The position numbers and the translations under genes are program-made. The notes under the pieces were generated by a model. The model was not told the origin of the DNA. It did not search any database and saw nothing but the letters and a program-made list of their open reading frames with translations. Positions 7,169-15,524 of a stretch of DNA of 32,947 nt are shown here, piece after piece. Source of the DNA: Candidatus Bathyarchaeota archaeon (GTDB lineage Archaea; Thermoproteota; Bathyarchaeia; Bathyarchaeales; Bathycorpusculaceae). Where the stretch lies: the NCBI GenBank assembly GCA_023512225.1, contig JAIMAA010000004.1:1-32947 (forward strand). The letters run 5' to 3'. Positions within the stretch are counted from its first letter, which is position 1. Each line of letters opens with the position of its first letter.

Positions 7169-7426
7169 ATGATAACGTTCTCTCCGTATGGTGAAGTTGG
7201 GTATGGGGTAAAGGTTACGATTCCATGCATAACCATAAACACCCCATTTGGCCCAGTTAAAATTGGAGGTCAATGTACTCCGGAGATGACACCAGTTACA
7301 AAGGATATTCCAGTTCCAGAGGCAAAGCCAGCGATAAATGTAATGCCACTCGTGCTGTTAGGTGGTGCTGGAATCGCCGCCATGTTAGTCATTTCTCGGA
7401 AGAAAAAAGGTGAGGAGAAAAAGTGA
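7169..7426 (+). CDS. Small C-terminally anchored membrane protein
   Basis: 85 aa from the ATG after GAGGTGTGAT. The N-terminal 45 residues are beta-rich with a Cys pair, then a short Pro-rich linker, then TM residues ~61-78 and a KKKGEEKK tail. The anchor/basic-tail plan recurs in the next three genes. Probable virion membrane protein by context. Confidence 0.65.
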   Translation: MITFSPYGEVGYGVKVTIPCITINTPFGPVKIGGQCTPEMTPVTKDIPVPEAKPAINVMPLVLLGGAGIAAMLVISRKKKGEEKK

Positions 7427-7716
7427 TAATCGCCTATCCAGTTGGTTTTGGGATAAAGCTTAAGGATGTGTTGCCGTGGGTAGCGGTAGGCGCTGGGGCT
7501 TATGTCGTCACAAAGGAACCTTCGATATTGGAGACTCTTGCAAAACCAGTGGCACAGGTGGCGAAACTGATGGCTCCTACTACGCAGCCGACTGTTGCGG
7601 CTCCTGCGATGCCTACTCCTGTATACCAGCCTACAAAAGTGGAAAAACCAAGCATACCATGGCTTCCAATATTTTTAATTGGCGGGATCATCGTATTTTT
7701 CCTAATAAGGAGGTAG
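7423..7716 (+). CDS. Small Pro-rich membrane protein
   Basis: 97 aa, GTG start overlapping the previous stop by 4 nt, with GAGGAG upstream. A weak N-terminal hydrophobic segment is followed by an Ala/Pro/Thr-rich linker (residues ~45-72) and a C-terminal TM (LPIFLIGGIIVFFLI) ending in RR. Same design as its neighbours; likely part of the virion membrane set. Confidence 0.65.
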   Translation: MIIAYPVGFGIKLKDVLPWVAVGAGAYVVTKEPSILETLAKPVAQVAKLMAPTTQPTVAAPAMPTPVYQPTKVEKPSIPWLPIFLIGGIIVFFLIRR

Positions 7717-7718
7717 TT

Positions 7719-8423
7719 ATGCTTGTTCTTAGAGTTCCTTCGGTTTCTGGTGGGTATCGAGGAGGAGTATTGAAGGCGATAGAAATGTATGGAGGGGGCG
7801 AAACTGATGTTGAGATCGAAGGATTCGGAATACACTTCTATCCGATCGAGGGATATGGTTTGAAGATAGGAAAAACCTTGAAGAAAGTAGCAAAGATCGC
7901 TCTTCCAGTGGCTGCTGGTGCGGCAGCAATGATGATTCCAGGGGTAGGCCCTGCTGTTGCGGGAGCAGTAGGGACGGCTGCTAAGGCTGTTGGCGGGGTG
8001 GTTTCAGGTGTAGTGGGTGCGGTGTCAAAACCGTCGCAACCTCCGGTTCAGGATGTAACAACCGTTGAAGTACCATCTGAACAGACAACGCAGCCGAGTG
8101 TATTTCAAACGGCTGGAACGGTCATTGGGGAGGCTGTTAAGGTTGCTGCGCCAATTGTAGCAGCAAGGCTCTCTCAACCAGTTCCATCTACTGTCACGAC
8201 CTCTCCAATTCGAGAGCCACAGCCAACACTTCAACCGATGCCAGAATACCTACCTACCTCGACTACCCCATACGTTCCGGGCACGTATACGGTTCGACAA
8301 CCAGCAGCGGGAGAGGAGGTAGCAGAGGCACCACCTTTGATCCCTAAATTAGATATACCTTCAAAATATCTTCTTTATGGTGGTATTGGACTTCTTGCAT
8401 TAATTCTATTGACAAGAAGGTAA
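7719..8423 (+). CDS. Membrane protein with Gly/Ala-rich amphipathic domain
   Basis: 234 aa from the ATG at 7719, preceded by AATAAGGAGG; the longer frame upstream overlaps the previous gene and is rejected. After a short beta-rich N-terminus, residues ~55-100 form a Gly/Ala/Val-rich hydrophobic stretch (PVAAGAAAMMIPGVGPAVAG) of the kind that can insert into membranes. A long Pro/Thr/Ser linker follows, then a C-terminal TM (YLLYGGIGLLALILL) with TRR. Candidate membrane-remodelling or DNA-injection protein of a membrane-containing virion; function is inference. Confidence 0.65.
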   Translation: MLVLRVPSVSGGYRGGVLKAIEMYGGGETDVEIEGFGIHFYPIEGYGLKIGKTLKKVAKIALPVAAGAAAMMIPGVGPAVAGAVGTAAKAVGGVVSGVVGAVSKPSQPPVQDVTTVEVPSEQTTQPSVFQTAGTVIGEAVKVAAPIVAARLSQPVPSTVTTSPIREPQPTLQPMPEYLPTSTTPYVPGTYTVRQPAAGEEVAEAPPLIPKLDIPSKYLLYGGIGLLALILLTRR

Positions 8424-8457
8424 TTTTTTTATAAACTGGTAAAAAAGGAGGTAACCC

Positions 8458-9384
8458 ATGCCACTGATGATTGTTGAAGATGTTCCAAGTGGTACTCCTA
8501 CGAGGAGATTTGAGGTTTTGTGTCCAGTTATAAGCAGAATGGAGGCCGGGAAGGAAGAGTTCGTCATCGAGTGTGAGAAGGGAAAAACCCCTATTCCAAT
8601 TTCCATTGAGATTGAAGATTTGTATCCGTCGTTAGAGCCAACCGTATTAAGAAAACCGGAGGAAATTCTTCCAGCCAAAGTTGAACCGGAGGAGGTTGTT
8701 CCATCCATGGTTTCTAAAGAGGCCATTACAGCCATAAAAGGAGAAAGGCCAAAGATAAGAAGCCGTCGTAGGGGCAGGGGTCTTATGCGAGGACGTGGCA
8801 GAGGGCCAATAGGCACACCATATTTGCTAAAACAGCAACAGGGTGCAACTTCTGGTTTCGGTCTTGTTTTGAGACCAATTTCACTTCCGGTTTCACTTCC
8901 GGCATCAAAGTTTGCAGGTTTTGGTGACCTATGGCCACCGCTGTCAACAAAAAAAGGGATACTTCCACTAAGAAAGGGGGCGAAGGGAGACAGCGTCAAA
9001 TACCTTCAGACCCTTTTAATGCAGCTTGGATATTCCCTACCAAAGTATGGTGCAGACGGAATATTCGGCGATGAGACTTTGGCGGCGGTCAAGGCGTTCC
9101 AAACAAAAGCTGGTCTGTCTGTGGATGGAATTGTCGGAAAAAATACGTGGGATAAGCTTGAGGCTGCAATTCGAGGAGAGCTACCTGTGGCTGTAGTGCC
9201 AACTCCGACCCCAACCCCTACTCCTACTCCAACCCCAACTCCAACTATTCCAGCCATTCCAGCACCTTCGATGCCCGGAAAATTTGATATAAAGAAATAC
9301 TTGCCTTATATTCTGATTGGTGGAGGCGGGATGCTGGCTATCGCCATTATTGGAATGAAGAAACGCAGTGAGGCGACAGTCTGA
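8458..9384 (+). CDS. Peptidoglycan-binding membrane-anchored protein
   Basis: A 308-aa protein after AAAGGAGG. Residues ~1-95 are an unknown N-terminal domain; 100-116 is an Arg/Gly patch; 170-236 is a peptidoglycan-binding type-1 domain (KGAKGDSVKYLQTLL, DGIFGDETLAAVKAFQ, VDGIVGKNTWDKL). A (Thr-Pro)n linker spans 248-263 and a TM 281-299 ends in KKR. Such a domain would tether the particle or enzyme to the host cell wall. No catalytic domain is seen, so it may position the transglycosylase or transglutaminase-like partners. Lysis support is an alternative. Confidence 0.8.
   Translation: MPLMIVEDVPSGTPTRRFEVLCPVISRMEAGKEEFVIECEKGKTPIPISIEIEDLYPSLEPTVLRKPEEILPAKVEPEEVVPSMVSKEAITAIKGERPKIRSRRRGRGLMRGRGRGPIGTPYLLKQQQGATSGFGLVLRPISLPVSLPASKFAGFGDLWPPLSTKKGILPLRKGAKGDSVKYLQTLLMQLGYSLPKYGADGIFGDETLAAVKAFQTKAGLSVDGIVGKNTWDKLEAAIRGELPVAVVPTPTPTPTPTPTPTPTIPAIPAPSMPGKFDIKKYLPYILIGGGGMLAIAIIGMKKRSEATV
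9197..9246 (+). repeat. Thr-Pro codon repeat
   Basis: Short tandem ACN-CCN codons encode the (Thr-Pro)8 linker of the peptidoglycan-binding protein. Synonymous third positions vary, so the repeat is kept at protein level. Confidence 0.8.
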
Positions 9385-9678
9385 ATGAACAGAGAGAAAC
9401 TACTAAGGCTTAAGCGTGAGAATCCAGGAAAGTTCTTGGAAGTGCTTCCACACGCCTTGGTTTGTGCCTTTGCAGACTGGCTAATAAAGGCTGCGCCAGC
9501 GTATGGAATTCCATACGCACTTCAGGGTTTGATTATGTCAAATAGTAAAAAAGCTAATATGATCGAGCACGACAGGCTCGATCTAAAGAAGCTCCTATTG
9601 GGAGGGGCGATATTTCTTGCTGGGAACTATGTTTACAAAAGAATCAGAGGCGGAGAAAGAAGAGCAAAGGGTAGTTGA
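9385..9678 (+). CDS. Hypothetical 97-aa membrane-associated protein
   Basis: Starts right after the previous stop. Basic N-terminus, then two moderately hydrophobic segments (residues ~26-48 and ~70-84) and a strongly basic tail (KRIRGGERRAKGS). Probable virion or inner-membrane protein by context; no family recognised. Confidence 0.6.
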   Translation: MNREKLLRLKRENPGKFLEVLPHALVCAFADWLIKAAPAYGIPYALQGLIMSNSKKANMIEHDRLDLKKLLLGGAIFLAGNYVYKRIRGGERRAKGS

Positions 9679-9784
9679 GAAGGTAAGGCTCTTCCTCAAA
9701 GAGGTAAAATTTGGGTGGTTTACAATAAAGAAGCAGGATGACAGGGTAGTTTTGACCGAAAGGGGAGAGACGGAGAAATTTTAA
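9629..9784 (+). CDS. Small 51-aa charged protein
   Basis: Opens inside the 3' end of the previous gene (50-nt overlap) with TGGGAAC as a weak ribosome binding site. Glu/Lys-rich N-terminus followed by KFGWFTIKKQDDRVVLT. It fills the gap before leader element copy 2. Real gene status is uncertain but coding pattern is consistent. Confidence 0.45.
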   Translation: MFTKESEAEKEEQRVVEKVRLFLKEVKFGWFTIKKQDDRVVLTERGETEKF

Positions 9785-9806
9785 GTAAGTATTTTTAATA
9801 CGCATT

Positions 9807-9859
9807 GGCTGACGGAACAACCGAGGCCGAATCCATTAAGTTGGATTCGGCTTTTTTTT
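9807..9859 (+). promoter_or_regulatory. Leader attenuator-like element, copy 2
   Basis: Identical to copy 1 through the 5' part, loop and stem except that the last stem pair becomes G-U; arms 9825-9834 and 9843-9852, then a T run. It is upstream of the gene at 9892 and shares with copy 3 the following CCAAAACGAAGGGAGGTGAA. TAAGTAAG is present upstream here and at copy 1. TAATAC at 9797-9802 could be a -10. Confidence 0.8.
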
Positions 9860-9891
9860 AATCCAATCCAAAACGAAGGGAGGTGAATCGA

Positions 9892-10383
9892 ATGGCGAAG
9901 ACTCTGTTATTTGAGGGGTGCCCGACATGCGGGGAGCTTGGATACTCTGAGTTTCCGGTCACCGAAACGCAAAGAGACCTGATGATGAAGATTGTGCAAG
10001 GAGGCGCAATCGGCGCTGGTGGAGCCACAGTTCTCGACATAGTCATTCCGAAGATACCAGTTATTGGAAAGCTTCCGGCAACGATCAGGCCATTGGTCAA
10101 TGCAGGTATGACGCTTCTTGCTTCGGTCATGCTTTACAAGCGAAATCCATCCATTGCCGTTGGAATAGGAATTGGTGGCGTGGCCATCGCAGCCTACAAA
10201 TTCATTGCAACGATGATGGGTAAAGTCGCAGTTATTCCACCGACGGCTACGGCTGCTCCGTCTTTAGGCATGGGGGAGATCGAGATCGAGAGCACTGGCG
10301 GGACTGGGGTTATTGTCCCAATCGAGCAAACTTCTGGTATGGGTAGTCTCGGCTATGGCGAAGATGAAATCCTTGTGGAGTAG
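9892..10383 (+). CDS. Polytopic membrane protein with N-terminal CxxC
   Basis: 163 aa from the ATG following GGGAGGTGAATCGA. CPTC at residues 10-13 near the N-terminus, then three hydrophobic segments (~34-55, ~70-84, ~88-108) and a Gly-rich polar tail. It stands behind its own attenuator-like leader and immediately before the capsid candidate, so a major virion membrane protein is plausible. A holin-like role is possible but less likely because of the long tail. Confidence 0.65.
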   Translation: MAKTLLFEGCPTCGELGYSEFPVTETQRDLMMKIVQGGAIGAGGATVLDIVIPKIPVIGKLPATIRPLVNAGMTLLASVMLYKRNPSIAVGIGIGGVAIAAYKFIATMMGKVAVIPPTATAAPSLGMGEIEIESTGGTGVIVPIEQTSGMGSLGYGEDEILVE

Positions 10384-10436
10384 AAACCACTTAAATATTC
10401 CCATGAAATAACTGGGGATAGAAAGGAGTAACGAAA

Positions 10437-11009
10437 ATGGCAACGACAATCAAAGCAAAAACTCCGGAGGGAGTGAAAAGCTACAAACTGGAAGACGTCC
10501 GGCCATATTTTCTGTATGACACGGTGACAATCGCAACGTCGAATACAGACACGGAAAAGTATTTCTTCCAGACCCCTGAAAACAAGACCTCAATCGACAC
10601 AAATCTTAAGCAGTTCAGTACCATCCAGATCGGGTGGGTGTTCGACGTTACGAAGATGAGACTTATCCCAAAGGCTTCTATGAAGCTTGTGGATATCGAG
10701 GAAATCTTCGACGACTCGATCATTACTTACCTGAAAGAAGGTGACATCGAGATTTTCAGTATGCCCGGAATTATGTTGAATGCAGGGTGTGGTATTTCCG
10801 GTGCAACCACCACAGCCGACAGCGATGTCATCAGCCTTGGGCTTCCGTCAAATAGCGCAGTTGAAAAGCTGCCATTTCCATTGACCATTGCAGGAGGAAA
10901 AACCTTCCTGTTTAGGTGGAGATTTGCGACAGCTCCAACCCCGACCGTTGAGGCGAAGGTCAGGATGGTGCTCGAAGGTATCCTGAGAAGGGATATTGTT
11001 GGAGCCTGA
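10437..11009 (+). CDS. Candidate major capsid protein (beta-rich, 190 aa)
   Basis: Preceded by AAAGGAG. No signal or TM; predicted mostly beta strands with a pattern (TEKYFFQTPENKTSIDTNL, IGWVFDVTKMRL, LPFPLTIAGGKTFLFRW) resembling single jelly-roll virion proteins. GC and codon usage are more balanced than neighbours, as in a highly expressed gene. A stable hairpin follows. Size and the adjacency of 286-aa and 245-aa beta proteins recall tailless phages with two small capsid proteins (P23-77-type), but no sequence identity can be claimed from reading alone. A tail tube or decoration protein cannot be excluded. Confidence 0.5.
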   Translation: MATTIKAKTPEGVKSYKLEDVRPYFLYDTVTIATSNTDTEKYFFQTPENKTSIDTNLKQFSTIQIGWVFDVTKMRLIPKASMKLVDIEEIFDDSIITYLKEGDIEIFSMPGIMLNAGCGISGATTTADSDVISLGLPSNSAVEKLPFPLTIAGGKTFLFRWRFATAPTPTVEAKVRMVLEGILRRDIVGA

Positions 11010-11034
11010 TTAATTCTTAAAAAACACCCTTAAT

Positions 11035-11062
11035 CCAGCAGGTGTTCTGCAACACCTGCTGG
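11035..11062 (+). terminator. Perfect 12-bp hairpin after capsid candidate
   Basis: Arms 11035-11046 and 11051-11062 pair perfectly around a 4-nt loop CTGC. No T run follows; AAGGAGG of the next gene starts two bases later. More likely an mRNA-processing or stability structure than a full terminator, setting a higher level for the gene before it. Confidence 0.65.
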
Positions 11063-11076
11063 TAAGGAGGTCCATT

Positions 11077-11937
11077 ATGCAAGGAAATCTTGCCAAAGAG
11101 GGGCTCGGCGAACTGGTGTGGCCTTTTGCCGTAGAGCAATCAATGGGAGAAAGATTTACTGCAATCCCTTTTGATTTCTCGCTTGCTGCAAACGGATCAG
11201 ACACAAAGACCTACCGCTTGTCCACTGGATTTGATTTCATATTGGCGGTCATTAACTCATATTCAACCGGAGCCTTTAAGCTGCAAATCACAGATGATTA
11301 CACGACCGAAGACCTGTTCATAAGCCAAGTGAGAGGAAGCCTGGTAAGCGGGGATGGGAAATATCCATTTATCATGCCAAAAACCCACAAGTTTCTGGCT
11401 GGAAGAAGCATCACCGTAACCGCTGTTGACATATCAGGGGCATCGAACACAATCGAGGTTGTTTTGATTGGACATAAATCATCGGTTGTTGGAATGGTGG
11501 TACAGGTTCCAGGGGTTCCGGGCGCATCCAAAACTACAAAGTATGAGTTGGCAGAGAAGGCCTTACAGAAGTACGTCATAGACAGGCTGTTTTTGGTTCC
11601 GTTCAATTTTACGCTTGATGGGACAGCCAATAAGGTCTATGCAGACAAATATCCACTTTCAAAGGGATTCGACTTCATGTGGGAGGTTCTGAATTCAAAT
11701 ATTCCAGATGTGAACATTACACTTCAGATAAAAGATGAGTTTGTGACCGAGGACTTCTTTTCATCTCCGGTTAGAGCCTCTCTCATCACCGGAGATGGCA
11801 AGCAGCCGTTCATCCTGCCAAGACCGTATATATTTCAAGGCGGGACAAACATATCACTTACTATAACCGATACTCCTGGTACAAACGCTACGATTCAGAC
11901 TGTTTTTATCGGTTATAAGGTGACGAGGGTCGCATGA
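11077..11937 (+). CDS. Tandem-duplicated beta-sandwich virion protein
   Basis: A 286-aa protein with two homologous halves, about residues 24-135 and 172-284. Each half runs I/VPFxF-x-L, GFDF, LQIxDxxxTEDxF, VRxSLxxGDGKxPFIxP, then an xNxIxxVxIGxK end. An internal gene duplication is therefore clear. Strand-rich, no TM. It follows the capsid candidate and overlaps the next gene by 4 nt. Likely a second capsid, penton or spike protein; duplication would suit pseudo-hexameric packing. A tail or decoration protein is the alternative. Confidence 0.65.
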   Translation: MQGNLAKEGLGELVWPFAVEQSMGERFTAIPFDFSLAANGSDTKTYRLSTGFDFILAVINSYSTGAFKLQITDDYTTEDLFISQVRGSLVSGDGKYPFIMPKTHKFLAGRSITVTAVDISGASNTIEVVLIGHKSSVVGMVVQVPGVPGASKTTKYELAEKALQKYVIDRLFLVPFNFTLDGTANKVYADKYPLSKGFDFMWEVLNSNIPDVNITLQIKDEFVTEDFFSSPVRASLITGDGKQPFILPRPYIFQGGTNISLTITDTPGTNATIQTVFIGYKVTRVA

Positions 11938-12671
11938 CCTACAACCCGTACATATTCCAAAGAAGGTTAAAAACTCCTACTCCTGGCGTTGCGGCGTTAA
12001 AGCCAAAGGAGGCGATCAAATACGGGGGATATGTTACCGACCTCCTTCCTCTATTTAGAGCCCCGAAGACGCTGAATCGCAGCGTTACAACCACTCCAAG
12101 CATACTCATCGCTCCGCCCCACGAGTGGCCCTATGTTATACTTAACCCGTCTCTTATCGCAGGCCTCACGAGTTCCTATACAATTTATAGTGGTACGGTA
12201 GATGCAGCTGGCAACACCCAAGCAAACCCCTTGGGTGTTGCAAACTATCTTAAGATGCACTTTCATCTCGATATTACGGCGATAACAGGCACTTGGGACA
12301 TATATGCACAAACTAAAGACCCGGTCAGTGGAAAGTGGACGGATTCGCAGTGCATATTCTCAGGTCTGACGTCAATAGGAACAAAGTATGCGACGGTAGG
12401 CGAATATGGGATTGTTACAGACTTTGCAGTAAGATGGGATCCGGTGGTTGCAGGGTCCATGACCTTCTCGTTGAGCGCAACGGTTAAGGAAGGGATGGGT
12501 GGAAGTTCCGCTGGACTTGCAAGGACGATATATATCGGAGGGAACGACGTAACGGTTGATAGCGGACTTGAAATAAAGGAAGGAGAAAGCAAGCTTATCA
12601 TGCTTGGACCGGACATCACGCTCTACGGGGTTGCCAAGACTACAATACCAGTAAAGGTATTCACTCTTTGA
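11934..12671 (+). CDS. Beta-rich virion protein, 245 aa
   Basis: The ATG overlaps the previous stop (ATGA). Centre rich in beta strands (TGTWDIYAQTKDPVSGKW); the C-terminus carries IYIGGNDVTVDSGLEIKEGE, a motif repeated in the 184-aa protein at 15521 (MYIGGSEVTSSTGLLIKPDE). That shared end suggests a common capsid-surface or spike fold. Its place directly behind the capsid candidates supports a structural role; specific function not known. Confidence 0.6.
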   Translation: MTYNPYIFQRRLKTPTPGVAALKPKEAIKYGGYVTDLLPLFRAPKTLNRSVTTTPSILIAPPHEWPYVILNPSLIAGLTSSYTIYSGTVDAAGNTQANPLGVANYLKMHFHLDITAITGTWDIYAQTKDPVSGKWTDSQCIFSGLTSIGTKYATVGEYGIVTDFAVRWDPVVAGSMTFSLSATVKEGMGGSSAGLARTIYIGGNDVTVDSGLEIKEGESKLIMLGPDITLYGVAKTTIPVKVFTL

Positions 12672-12686
12672 TTAAGGAGGTGTTTT

Positions 12687-12974
12687 ATGGAACCGATACT
12701 GATACTTGTTCTCGTGGGTGCACTTGGAGGAGCAATAAGGTCGATACTCGGCTTCAGCACTCAGTCTGATGTCGGTGAAAGTTTTAACTGGCTCAAGTTA
12801 ATAAAGAGCGTTGTCAGAGCGGCGGTTGCTGGCTCATTCCTTGTATACAGTACGGTCGATGTCTCATCTTCCGTCGGAATAAAGATGTACATCGGAGCCT
12901 TTTTTACTTCGATGGGAGCCGATGTCTTCCTCAAGGAAATGTACAGTAGCTTCATAAAAACGACTGGTACATAA
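12687..12974 (+). CDS. Small polytopic membrane protein, holin candidate
   Basis: 95 aa after AAGGAGGTG. Three hydrophobic segments at ~3-22, ~44-58 and ~63-80. Size, topology and its position immediately before a lytic transglycosylase fit a holin, but it could equally be a virion membrane protein in this membrane-protein-rich operon. Confidence 0.55.
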   Translation: MEPILILVLVGALGGAIRSILGFSTQSDVGESFNWLKLIKSVVRAAVAGSFLVYSTVDVSSSVGIKMYIGAFFTSMGADVFLKEMYSSFIKTTGT

Positions 12975-12995
12975 GGCAAGTTTCAGGCATGTAAA

Positions 12996-13502
12996 ATGGA
13001 AAGAAAGACCGTACTCTATTTAAGCATCGGTGCAATGTTCGCTGGTGCGCTGGGATATATCGGATATAAGACCGGCATACTAAACTTTCCATTTTCCTAC
13101 CGTGTTCTCACAAACTTCAAGGATTACATAAACGCTGCTTCGCAGAAGTACGGCGTTGATCCAGCCATAATCTCTGCAGTTATTTATCAAGAATCAGGTG
13201 GAAACCCGAATGCGATAAGCTCAGCCGGTGCCATTGGACTCATGCAAATTATGCCAGCAACCGGAGCAAGTGAGTGCGGATTTACGCAGCCACAGCTTTT
13301 CAACGTGCAGAACAACATAGAGTGCGGAACGAGGTATCTGAAAAAAATTTACGATCAATACGGGGACATTCAGTGGGCAATAGCAGGGTACTATGGAGGT
13401 CCAGGGACTCCACCGACGTCAACAAAAGGTACGCCACCTGTTTACAAATACGTCTCGGATGTGATTAGGCATTACGGAAACATCAAAAGTGCAATGGTAT
13501 GA
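12996..13502 (+). CDS. Membrane-anchored lytic transglycosylase (SLT family)
   Basis: A 168-aa protein with TM residues 6-24 followed by an SLT/goose-lysozyme-like domain. The catalytic Glu66 is in YQESGG; GLMQIMPATG (81-90) and the NNIECGTRYLKK and AIAGYYGG motifs are the family's conserved blocks. It cleaves the glycan strands of peptidoglycan from the membrane side. In a virion membrane it would serve genome entry; it could also help release. The 4-nt ATGA overlap couples it to the LamG protein. Confidence 0.9.
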   Translation: MERKTVLYLSIGAMFAGALGYIGYKTGILNFPFSYRVLTNFKDYINAASQKYGVDPAIISAVIYQESGGNPNAISSAGAIGLMQIMPATGASECGFTQPQLFNVQNNIECGTRYLKKIYDQYGDIQWAIAGYYGGPGTPPTSTKGTPPVYKYVSDVIRHYGNIKSAMV

Positions 13503-14290
13503 AGCTCATCATCTCAATTATCATCATATCGTCTCTGATTTTTGTTGGCATCGGGATTGCTCAAATTCAGAAGGTTATTCTTGGTAGTGTTGAAGGCCCC
13601 GCTGTGACACCTCCTCCATCCGGTGACTATCTAATTGCATGGTATAAATTTAATGAAGGGAGTGGGGACACTGTTATAAACCATGCTACAAATGGAGTGT
13701 TAGGAGGTGGATTATTGCCTGATTTGACTGTGAGTGAACCAAGCCTCTTTTGGGATGTTGAGGGATTTGGGCATGGACAGAAAGTTGGTGAGGCAATATC
13801 GTTCGCTTCTGCTATATTTGAAGATAGAATTTTATCTGAAACATCATGCGTTGCTGGTTTTATGAAGATTCCACAAGGGTCGGGAGTATCCTCTGTTTCT
13901 CTGATTGATATTTCAGGAGAAGGCTATTTAACTTTTAGTGCTTATACAGCCGCTGAGCCTTGGAATCCTTATGCTCAAATTAGTAATGATGAGTATGTAT
14001 CTATATGTTCATTTGATATAATAGATCAGTGGGTTTTTGTTTTCATAGATGATAGCAATTATCCCAAAATGGTTAAATTGGATGGGACTTTGATTTCATT
14101 CGATGATGAATTTATTCCTATAAGCTTTTTTATGAATCAATTAGAGGCGGTATTTGCTGGGGGATCTCTTGACATTCTTGGAGGAGACATTCTCATTTAT
14201 AATAATAAACGATTAACTCAATCTGAGTGGTCTCAATGGTATGATGAGCTAAGATCACGTTATGGAATGGCACCAAGGAATGGGTGGTAA
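13499..14290 (+). CDS. Secreted LamG/concanavalin-like lectin protein
   Basis: A 263-aa protein with an N-terminal hydrophobic segment (residues 3-22). The mature part begins with LIAWYKFNEGSGDTVINHAT, the usual opening of LamG/concanavalin-A-like sugar-binding domains, and ends with strands and a YNNKRLTQSEWSQWYDELR closing helix common after such domains. Probable receptor-binding protein anchored in the virion membrane. It is more AT-rich than the genes before it, as is the next one, suggesting a separately acquired host-range cassette. Confidence 0.7.
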   Translation: MKLIISIIIISSLIFVGIGIAQIQKVILGSVEGPAVTPPPSGDYLIAWYKFNEGSGDTVINHATNGVLGGGLLPDLTVSEPSLFWDVEGFGHGQKVGEAISFASAIFEDRILSETSCVAGFMKIPQGSGVSSVSLIDISGEGYLTFSAYTAAEPWNPYAQISNDEYVSICSFDIIDQWVFVFIDDSNYPKMVKLDGTLISFDDEFIPISFFMNQLEAVFAGGSLDILGGDILIYNNKRLTQSEWSQWYDELRSRYGMAPRNGW

Positions 14291-14291
14291 A

Positions 14292-15377
14292 ATGAGACTT
14301 ATTCTCTTCATCATTTTGGCCATATTTATTTATGGTGGAGTAATGGCAGGGCCAATATCGGAGGTGTTACTTCTCAACATCTTCGGTCCGGGGCCAGAGG
14401 AATGCCTTCCAATAGGGTCATTATATGCTGGACATAACTTATCACCTTTATACTTCAGTAAGGTTGATTTTCGTCATATGTTATCAACCCCGTGCTCAGT
14501 TATCACATTTCAAGATAGCATTGAGGTATCATCTGCAGTAACAGATTCATCACGTAAGTATAGTTATTTTGGCACAAAAAGGGGATTCCCAGCATACCAT
14601 TACATCGTGAAAGTCAATAATTCTGATTTTTCTGAGGTTGATTCTCTCAATATAAGAAGTGTAGGACCCTTTAGCTTTATTTTTCCAGCTCTCATTGATA
14701 AGAATGATGAAAATTTATATGTTGTAGAAAGAAACTATGATTACAAGTTATCGAAGATTAGATTATCAGATTTTCAAAAGGTTGATGAAATATATTTGGG
14801 AGAAGACCTTCGCGGGATACCGGCTATTGATGATAATTATATCTATTTCTCCCGGCTTGATGCTTGGAGGTATACAATAAGGAGAATAGATTTAAGAACT
14901 CTAACCATAGACCCAATCTTTGTGGAATTAGAATTTCCTAATTATATAACCTGTATATTATTAGATAATAACTTTGGATATTTCGGTGCGAATTTTAGAA
15001 CTTTAAATACATTTGCTATATTAAAAATAAGACTTTCAACTCTTGAGATTGTCGACACTCTTTATGTTAGTTATAATCACGGTGAATTAACCGTTCCCGT
15101 GATGGGTACAGATGGATATGCCTATTTTGCTACAACTGTAACCTTACCACAAAAATCAAAAATAATAAGGTTAAATCTCTCTACATTCAGTATCGAATCA
15201 ATCTTAGAGCTTAAAGAGGGAGATATCCCCGTTCGTTATGGATTTGTAGACTCTGGTTATTTGTATATTGCAACTCGTTATTATAGTAATTCCTTTCTTC
15301 AAAGAATAAATCTATCTACTTTTGAGCAAGATTATTCATTATTTATAGGTATAGATGTTAATGTTGTTCTAAGATAA
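14292..15377 (+). CDS. Secreted beta-propeller protein 1
   Basis: 361 aa from ATG 14292 (GGGTGGTAA upstream); an ATG 30 nt earlier lies inside the LamG gene and is rejected. N-terminal signal/anchor (LILFIILAIFIYGGVMAG). Then repeated blocks of about 45 residues: YxxxG/YFS, then a KIxLSxFxxV/I(D) ending, typical of YVTN/NHL-type beta-propellers. The repeats are more degenerate than in the second propeller gene at 16077. Likely adhesion or host-recognition protein. Markedly AT-rich. Confidence 0.65.
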   Translation: MRLILFIILAIFIYGGVMAGPISEVLLLNIFGPGPEECLPIGSLYAGHNLSPLYFSKVDFRHMLSTPCSVITFQDSIEVSSAVTDSSRKYSYFGTKRGFPAYHYIVKVNNSDFSEVDSLNIRSVGPFSFIFPALIDKNDENLYVVERNYDYKLSKIRLSDFQKVDEIYLGEDLRGIPAIDDNYIYFSRLDAWRYTIRRIDLRTLTIDPIFVELEFPNYITCILLDNNFGYFGANFRTLNTFAILKIRLSTLEIVDTLYVSYNHGELTVPVMGTDGYAYFATTVTLPQKSKIIRLNLSTFSIESILELKEGDIPVRYGFVDSGYLYIATRYYSNSFLQRINLSTFEQDYSLFIGIDVNVVLR

Positions 15378-15524
15378 ATGAAGATGAATTTAAAATCGAG
15401 CATAAGATTATTTTTAATAATTACTTCGCTATTATTTGGTATTTTTATTGGTAATTTAATTTTTGACCATAAGCCAGAAATTATAGAAAATGTAATCTTA
15501 ATACAAGTGGAGGAGGCAAAATGA
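15378..15524 (+). CDS. 48-aa single-span membrane protein
   Basis: ATG immediately after the propeller stop and ATGA overlap with the next gene, so firmly inside the operon. One TM (LFLIITSLLFGIFIGNLIF) and a short charged tail. Function unknown. Confidence 0.65.
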   Translation: MKMNLKSSIRLFLIITSLLFGIFIGNLIFDHKPEIIENVILIQVEEAK

